Shown: positions 57,538-64,000 of the stretch, piece after piece | How positions within the stretch are numbered: the first letter of the stretch is position 1 | Layout of the letters: each line of letters begins with the position of its first letter | Source of the DNA: Cercis canadensis | Taxonomy: Eukaryota > Streptophyta > Magnoliopsida > Fabales > Fabaceae | DNA: 64,000 nt | Direction of reading: 5' to 3' | NCBI GenBank assembly: GCA_003255065.1 | Contig: QAOA01003028.1 | Location: forward strand, 679,030-743,029 | Program-made: the position numbers and the translations under genes | The notes under the pieces: model-generated | The model's database searches: none | What the model saw: only the letters and a program-made list of their open reading frames with translations | What the model was told of the DNA's origin: nothing

Positions 57538-57553
57538 AATCCCCCCACACTTA
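57538..57553 (-). other. Element F polypurine tract
   Basis: Plus aatccccccacactta directly after the LTR end; purine-rich on the element strand and the same core as the Athila PPT. Confidence 0.85.
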
Positions 57554-59206
57554 TCCTTTGCACGTCCTGGGCAAACTAGAGTTAAAACTAGGAAAGAAGG
57601 AAAACAACTAAAACAACTAAGACAACTAAAAGATCATTTCCCAACAACAACTTCCAAGAATGCAAAAGTTAAGCGAGCAAGAAGAACAATCAAGAATTTA
57701 AAAGAATCAAAACAATCATGAATCTATTTCTTGCACTTTCAATCAACAAGTATAGTGAATTCAAATGAAGTGAAGAACTAAGAAAGATAGAACCTCACAC
57801 AAGATACATTCTCAATCTCTCAAGTGTTTAAGAGGGTTATTGTTTCATTCAAATCACATCATGACAATTTCCACTACCATAAGCTTGCTTATTTTCTAAT
57901 CTCCACTACTTTAAACACATGCATGCACAAATCAGAAGGACTTTATTTAAGGATGTAATGGGGCCAAGGACCAAGGGAAAAGAAAGAATGAAATATGGAT
58001 ATGGCAAATTAAAACCAAAGAGAGCATGAGAACATTGGGAATGATGAGTCAAAACCTGTTCTAAGCACAAAAATATACCCAAAAACTCTATGCAATTTTT
58101 TTTATACACTTCTTCCTCTTTGGAAGACAAACCACTACTTTTATTCTCTTTTTCTTTGCATTTTATTTTTCTGATTTTTTTTTAAAACAGAATTCTTTTC
58201 TTTTTCTTTTGGCTAACATTTTTTTGTCTTTACATTTCATATAGTCACTTTCCTTCAAATTTCACAAATCCTCCCCCCCACACTTAGAACTTTGTCCGTC
58301 CCAGACAAATAGAACTCATCAATTAATCAACCAATGCTTTCATACTCCTTAAGGTAGATAGAAACATGATTTTTTTTTTTGTATGAGCTAAATGAAAGAA
58401 CGAAAAAAAATAAGCTCAAGGGGAAAATCAAGGAAAATGATGTTAGGAAGGCTATTTGGCTATCTAGCTAGAAAAAAGAAAAGATGGTCTTCATCACATT
58501 CATCCATACAAATGACAATGTAGTCTCAAAAAGAAGCAAAGCAAGTTCTAGAGCAACAAACATCATGAGCACAATACACACAAGAAAGGAATATAGAATG
58601 ACAATAGGTTAAAAAACTCACTAGCTATGCTCCATCAAACTTAATCTATCACATCAAATTCCATCACCAAATTAGCTAACTAAAAGATGCAAGAATCTAT
58701 TCAACCATGCTAGAAACTTCAAAATGACAATTGCTTCAAACTCACAAATTCTACAATTCTCAAAGTGCTATAAAAAATGCAAAAAGGAAAGGTAGAAAGA
58801 TGAGTAGAATGAGAGTAAAGCAAAACAGCAAAACAAAATGGAAAATAACTAGGAAAAAGGTGGGACAGTGAATCAAGAAAGGATATCGAACCAGAATTCT
58901 GCATAGAAGCTCAAGAAGAAGCGTGAACAGAATCTAGAACATGCTGAACCACACCAAAACAGCAAACAGAGAAGGGAAGAATAACAGAAAACACAAAACA
59001 GACACGTAAAACAGAACCAACAAACAGAATTAAAAACATCAACAGAACAAAACTAAACAACAAGAACAGAAAATTAACATAATCTGAAACATAATCCGAA
59101 AGAACAACAAGAACAGAAATATAATCCGAAAGAACAACAAGAACAGAAACATAATCCGCAAGAACAACAAAAACAGAAACATAATCCGAAAGAACTCCCC
59201 TGAAGC
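57554..59206 (-). other. Element F 3' non-coding region
   Basis: About 1.65 kb without a supported gene. A second PPT-like string ctcccccccacactta occurs at 58271-58286, as in the Athila element. The part before the ORF holds a 30-bp tandem repeat (59060-59195). Confidence 0.7.
59060..59195. repeat. 30-bp tandem repeat, about 4.5 units
   Basis: Unit acataatccgaaagaacaac + aagaacagaa at 59089-59118, 59119-59148 and 59149-59178, with partial units either side. It lies between the end of pol and the 3' non-coding region. Confidence 0.85.
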
Positions 59207-60292
59207 TCAATCAAGTCGGGTAGATGGCATCTTGCAAGTGGACCTCCTCCACGATGTTTGCAACAAGCAAAGTAAGATACTTGAGTCAAAGACCGCTCTC
59301 ACAAAGCCCTTAAAAGAAACTACAAAGCTGAAATTATTGTAAAGAACACAAAAACATAAAAAAGCATAGAGACATAAATGAAATAATGAAGCAAATACTA
59401 TGGGACTAGAATCAAATATATTTAACCCTTGATTTAAAAATTTAGCAAAGTAAGCATTTAAAATGTCACCAAAGGAAATGTACAGCAAGGAATTTACAAT
59501 CCTATCTAAAGCATGAGAAAAATGAAAAATCTTGTTAGGTATATACAACCATCTATGATTCCCATATATAAGTCTAAAAGAAGGAAAATAATTATGTCCT
59601 ACAAATCTAAGCCTATAACAGTCATGCTTAAGGTCATCCTTACAAAATACATTAGTGTCACACAACATATTGTTTATACAAGGCTCAATATGACACTTAA
59701 ATTCGTGCAAAAAATTGGCAAACACCGACATCTCTTGCTTACCATTCAAAGAATAACTTGGCATATGGTTTACTTGGACAGCGCATTTATTTCCCACACT
59801 CACTCCACCAACATCAAAATATTCACTTGCCACCAAGGTTCTAACATGATCTATTCCTAGTGCTCTAGCATGTGAAGAAGTAAGAAGCATGAAATCTCCT
59901 AATCTATCAACATTAGTTTCTACATCTCCACATGCATACACCATTACAACAAGAATAGAATCATGATTAAACAAATTTTCAGCAAGTGCACAATTAAAAT
60001 AAGGATGTGTCAAAGTGGGAAAAGGTGTAGAGTTAACCATAGCAGCCGTGTCAAGTTCGCCTTGAGTTGTCTCTTGAGAGTTTTTTTCAAAATTTGTAGA
60101 ACCAGATTTACTAGAATCTCTATCTCTCAAGAATGCAGCGATCTCAGCACACATAGCACATGACAATTCACTATTACAATCAGCACATAATTGGCCCTGC
60201 ACAGAATCATCAAAACCAACACAATCAGAAAAATCAGTACCTAACTCATTGTAGACCTCCTTGACTAAATCCTCATCTATCTTCTTGGACTA
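59207..60292 (-). CDS. Orphan open frame of element F, unknown function
   Basis: Open for about 360 codons after a single TAG at the end of the gag remnant. The frame is continuous with gag (RAT-stop-SKKIDEDLVKEV), so it looks like the C-terminal part of a Gag fusion polyprotein. There is no clear ATG at the front. It begins with an Athila-like cysteine linker (CADCNSELSCAMCAEI), then about 230 residues I do not recognise, rich in Cys, His and aromatic residues (for example SSHARALGIDHVRTLVASEY; IYGNHRWLYIPNKIF), then a hydrophobic stretch (FASLFHLCLYAFLCFCVLYN) that could be a membrane segment. The last 17 codons overlap, in another frame, the integrase tail VEEVHLQDAIYPT. No retroviral enzyme motif is present. 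Confidence 0.6.
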
Positions 60293-61085
60293 AGTGGCTC
60301 TATCGGATTCTGGGGTCAATGAATTAGGGACTACTTTCTCTGCTGCCTGTGGTTTGTTTTCAAGTTGAGGTTCAATTGGTTCTGGCATAGATTCTTTAGT
60401 TGGTTTTGGAATTGTATGTGAAGGAATTTTTTCAGAATCTTGGGCTTGCAATTGACTCGTTGAGGATGCCAATTGTCCAATCTGAATATCTAAATTTTGT
60501 ATGGCGGCCTCTGTCCTCTGCTGAAACTGCATGGTATGAGTGGCCAATTGTTTCACCAAGTCCTTAATTGAAGGTTCATGTTCTGTGTATGTTGAACTTG
60601 GTTGTTGCATAGGATGCTCGAATGGTTACCAATATTGCTATGGAGGCGTTGCATTGCCATATGTCAGATTGGTATGATCTCTCCAATCATAGTTATAAAT
60701 GTTGAATGATGGATCATATGTAGGTTGTTGTTGGGGTTAGTATGATAGTTCGCTAGGAAATACAGCAGTTGCAGCCACAGAGGGATCTTGAAATTCATAA
60801 ACATCATCCTGAAGTGTAGGGCATGCATTGGTGGGATGAGAGGTGCAAGCACATGCCACAAAATTGGATTGGTTACATGGCTGGTTCAGGTGCTTGTTAT
60901 CCCACTGCCAATTGTCTCACCAAAAATGTCAATTCATCAAGTCTATGGTCCATCCTCTGTTTGTCAAAAAGTGAGGCAACAACCTCTTTGACACTTTTAG
61001 TAGTAGGGGAACTTAGTATGCACCATGAACAAAAAGTGACAGAATAACAAAACACACCAAAACACACAATAAAATACAAAATCAC
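60290..61085 (-). pseudogene. Element F gag, C-terminal remnant
   Basis: Recognisable by its match to Athila gag: KQRMDHRLDELTFLVRQLAV, a cysteine cluster region (about 60830), and IKDLVKQLATHTMQFQQRTE then AAIQNLDIQIGQLASS. The core gag domain N-terminal to this is absent, replaced by low-complexity sequence. Stops interrupt 60611-60900. The part at 60610-60290 is open. Confidence 0.8.
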
Positions 61086-61972
61086 ACAAAAAGTGACAAA
61101 ATAGCAAAAAGCGACAATAGAGACAACCTAGCCATGCACACAAGGTTGGCAGAATGCCAAAATACACTAAAACAGGAACACGACACAGAAATAGGGATAA
61201 AAAAAATGGCTAAAACAAAAAGTAATCGACATAAAGTAATCAACAGAAAGTAAACGACATAAAGTAATTGACAGAAAGTAATCAACAGAAAGTAAATGAC
61301 AAAAAGTAATCAACAGAAATTAAATGACAGAAAGTAATCGATAGAAAATAAATGACAGAATGTAATTGACAGAAATTAATCGACAAAAATTAAATGACAG
61401 AAAGTAAATGACATAAAGTAATCAACAGAAAGTAAATGACAAAAAGTAATCGACAGAAATTAAATGACAGAAAGTAATCGACAGAAAGTAATTGACAGAA
61501 ATTAATCGACAAAAATTAAATGACAGAAAGTAAATGACAGAAAGTAATCGACATAAATTAAATAACAGAAATTAAACGACAAAAAGTAATGGACAGAAAT
61601 TAAATGGCAGAAAGTAAATGACAAAAAGTAAATATCATAAAGTAAATGACAAAAAAGTAATCTGAATATAACAAAGCAATCAATTCAAGGAATCTACTAA
61701 ATCAAGCCAAAATGAAGGAAAAACAAGGGGAAATGGAACCAAATCACCAAAATTCATACATGGGCAACCTAAAACATCAAGGGAAACTAAAATGCAAGAA
61801 AAACAATAGCCACAGGGCTCACACAGAACGAAAACTTAGCCAAAAAGTAATGCAAATGTGGCCTAAACCGTTAAAAAAAAAACACAAAAACAAACACAAA
61901 GCAGAGGAGGAATGGAAGCAAATGACTAGAATTCACACAATGAACTTAAAATCATCAACTAACATTAACATT
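61086..61972 (-). other. Element F leader, low complexity
   Basis: A-rich leader between the PBS and gag remnant, dominated by the 14-bp satellite at 61217-61664. Short frames here are translations of repeats. Confidence 0.75.
61217..61664. repeat. 14-bp minisatellite, about 32 units
   Basis: Unit close to agaaagtaatcgac, alternating variants with aaatgac, aattgac and ataaagt. Units keep the 14-bp register over about 448 bp. Confidence 0.92.
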
Positions 61973-61989
61973 CCCCGGCAACGGTGCCA
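61973..61989 (-). other. Primer-binding site, element F
   Basis: Plus ccccggcaacggtgcca, one base different from the Athila PBS at 24166-24182, six bases inside the right LTR. Confidence 0.88.
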
Positions 61990-61994
61990 AAATT

Positions 61995-63448
61995 TGATTG
62001 AAAATGTTGCTTAACCAATTAAATTAAACCGAATCCCCTAATTAGAATGCAATAGAGGGCATAATCCGGGTTTGTCTCACAAGAAATGCAATGTGTAATC
62101 AATAATTTCAAGTTAAAAACAGGGGATTGTAAAACAGAATTGTATTTCTAGATTGTAAAAAGCAGAATTGAAATAGGATTAATTAAGTTGCTTAAAACGT
62201 AACCTAGCTGGACATTCATCCATAAACCGGTTTGATCCATCCTAGATTAACATAAGTGATTAAGTCCTAATGCAGCAATGCTAATTAAGTTTAATCACAA
62301 CCGAAATCTCTAATTGTGACTAATTATTCCTACTAAGTTATCACTTAGAATTCGATTAACCTCATTCAATTACTAATCTTGTAATCACAATGATTAAGCA
62401 ATTAGTGGCTAATCTGAAAACCGAACCTCAATTAGCAATTCTTCAAATGATTCATGCATAGAATTAAAGATTAATCAATCTAAATTCTATTTCACACCTA
62501 AACATCCATATAAATCACAAAGATCTCCATGATCCATATAAATATCCAGACAATCAGAATCCAATGAAAAACGAAATTGCATTAAGCTTAATCAAATTAA
62601 GTACATAATCTCAAGAACAAAACCAAATTTAATCAGAAATCTAACTTAGTTACAAGAGTTCTACTCCTCCATGGTCATGAAATTCAAGCTCCAATAAGGG
62701 AAGAAAACCATAGTTCAATAAGTTCTAGCAAATACAAAAGAGAAAACTAAAACTGTCTAGTCTAGAATTGATAACTCATCTACCTCATTTCTCTGATTAT
62801 AACTTCCTAAAATTCATACACACCCAATTTACCCCTAACCTAGTTTAAACCTCTGGACCTCAGCTTCAAATGGGCTCCAGTTTGGGCCTAATTGGGCCTG
62901 AATTGAGGAAGTTAAGCCCATTTAAGTCCATATAGGTCCATATAGGTCTCTAGACTAATCAGTCATTTTCGACAGGAAATAAGACCATCTTAACTTCATA
63001 ATTTGTTGAACTGACCTTCATAACAATTTAATCTCTACATCTTAGACTTCCAATGGGACTAGTTTCAAGTCCATACAACATGTACAACACAAGTTATGGT
63101 CCAAACATTGCATGCGGGTCAGGATCCAGCGGCAGCAACTCTACTCTGACTTCCAGGTTAAATTTGACCTAATGAACGTCTGAATTGGCCTTGGAGGTCT
63201 AAATAAAAGTTGTATATAATCCTCTTAGCTTTCCTACATGGCAAGAATCACAATTTTAAGACATCCAAAACTAAAGATATACCCGAAATATAGAATAGTG
63301 TCAAAACCCTAATAATGCTGAAAAACACACTTAAGCCCAATTTGAACTTAATTAATGAAATATGACCCAAGCCAAATCAAATAGGCCCAAAATAGGATTA
63401 GGAGGTTAAAAATGAGAATTAATTAATATATAAAAATACTGTTCATCA
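61995..63448 (-). repeat. Element F right LTR, 1454 bp
   Basis: Plus strand runs TGATTGAAAATGTTGC to ACTGTTCATCA. It is the 5' LTR of F, yet it is followed by a PPT and 3' region again, so it is also the 3' LTR of a second copy. Confidence 0.88.
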
Positions 63449-63639
63449 AATCCCCCCATACTTATGCTTTGCACGTCCCGGGCAAACTAGAGTTAAAACT
63501 AGGAAAGAAGGAAAACAACTAAGAGATCATTTCCCAACAACAACTTCCAAGAATGCAAAAGTTAAGTGAGCAAGAAGAACAATCAAGAATTTAAAAGAAT
63601 CAAAACAATCATGAATCTATTTCTTGCACTTTCAATCAA
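63449..63639 (-). repeat. Start of a second element F internal region
   Basis: Repeats 57538-57752 with small deletions (PPT variant aatccccccatactta; gcacgtcccgggcaaactag). The match ends sharply at 63639 in ctttcaatcaa. Confidence 0.85.
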
Positions 63640-64000
63640 GGAACAAAATGTCGTGTCGTTTCGGACGAAACACACGAAATTTTTTGGTTTCGTAAGATAA
63701 CGACACGAAACATGGTTCCAATTCCGAAAATCAACTGTTTCCATCGAAATAGAAGAGATTCGGTGCATTTCGAAGGAAATGAAGAAATTTCGGTGCATTT
63801 CGAAGCGAATCAGAAATCAAGGGATAGAGGCCAGAGGAAGGGAGGGAAGGAGAGAGAGATAGATTACGGAATGCAGAGGAAGAAGGAGACAGAGATCACA
63901 ACGAAAGAGAAAAAAAGAGATCACAGGGGAGGAGAGAGAAACAAATCGAAGAGGAAGAGAGAGAAACATGTAGTAGAGGAAGACTGAGGAAGATTCCCAC
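63640..64000. other. Unidentified insertion edge with inverted repeat
   Basis: New sequence interrupts the F copy. Its first 20 bases (ggaacaaaatgtcgtgtcgt) pair imperfectly with 63700-63719 (acgacacgaaacatggttcc region), giving a hairpin. A direct repeat ttcggtgcatttcgaag occurs twice (about 63759 and 63791). The rest is a purine-rich GAGA tract; the open frame there is low complexity. Probably the end of another mobile element; family unknown. Confidence 0.5.

Larger units (their letters stand above)
55312..63639 (-). mobile_element. Non-autonomous Athila-related element F with partial tandem copy
   Basis: Left LTR 55312-57537, internal region 57538-61994, right LTR 61995-63448, then a second start of the internal region to 63639. 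tRNA-Asp-type PBS and a PPT like those of the Athila element. The gag C-terminal part and the last residues of integrase are recognisable; protease, RT, RNase H and most of integrase are gone, replaced by an open frame of unknown function. It interrupts E protease; the five bases before it are gcgac. Confidence 0.85.

Noticed and set aside
59074..59289. Cysteine-rich minus frame with CCSCGLCFCSCC text
   Set aside because: Out-of-frame reading of the 30-bp tandem repeat.
61217..61664. CRISPR-like array
   Set aside because: 14-bp units follow each other without spacers; a plant minisatellite, not a CRISPR.
63712..63987. Charged 91-codon plus frame at the right end
   Set aside because: Low-complexity translation of a GAGA purine tract.

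Overview
The window looks like gene-poor, AT-rich heterochromatin of a flowering plant, most likely a eudicot. Every recognisable coding region belongs to a plant transposable element: Ty3/gypsy chromoviruses, Athila, Tat/Ogre and Mutator-like (MULE) families. I see no host single-copy gene, rRNA, tRNA or CRISPR. Species cannot be named from sequence alone. Chromovirus density plus multi-layer nesting would suit a pericentromere (inference).

The window is a set of transposons inserted into one another, and most joints can be placed to the base by target-site duplications (TSDs). The oldest visible layer is a decayed Tat/Ogre element, T (27416-34035, minus strand). Chromovirus A (minus, running off the left edge) sits in T's integrase. 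A's 5' LTR is split by M1, a roughly 22-kb MULE (4936-26875, TSD TAACCCTAA/TAACCTTAA). M1 is split by an Athila element (10058-25471, TSD ATAAC), which is split by a second MULE, M2 (18649-23274, TSD TGAAATTCG).

On the right, T's 5' end is interrupted by chromovirus B (plus strand, from 34036). B's gag is cut by related chromovirus C (minus; its 3' LTR is 36765-37524 and its gag resumes at 49536). C's gag holds X1, a solo LTR (TSD CAACC). X1 is split by D, a complete chromovirus (39927-49088, two 823-bp LTRs, TSD TTTTT). D's integrase holds a second solo LTR, X2 (TSD GTTAC). C's leader is interrupted by element E (from 50425). E's LTR holds a third solo LTR, X3 (TSD ATGGG), and E's protease is interrupted by F (from 55312). 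F is a non-autonomous Athila relative. Its pol is replaced by a long open frame of unknown function, and it is followed by a second partial copy in tandem.

Nearly all gag-pol genes carry in-frame stops, many explicable as C-to-T or G-to-A transitions, so the region looks old and methylation-decayed. The best-preserved frames are E gag, the F orphan frame and the second half of D integrase. The MULE transposases are also broken. M1 carries a second gene of GRF zinc-finger type, and M2 carries what looks like the first exon of a plant mobile domain gene.

Five isolated N characters (4333, 23888, 26006, 52664, 56571) are each flanked by near-identical direct copies of 0.2-0.8 kb. I read these as contig-end overlaps left in the assembly, not biological duplications. 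They duplicate primer-binding sites and lengthen LTRs artificially.
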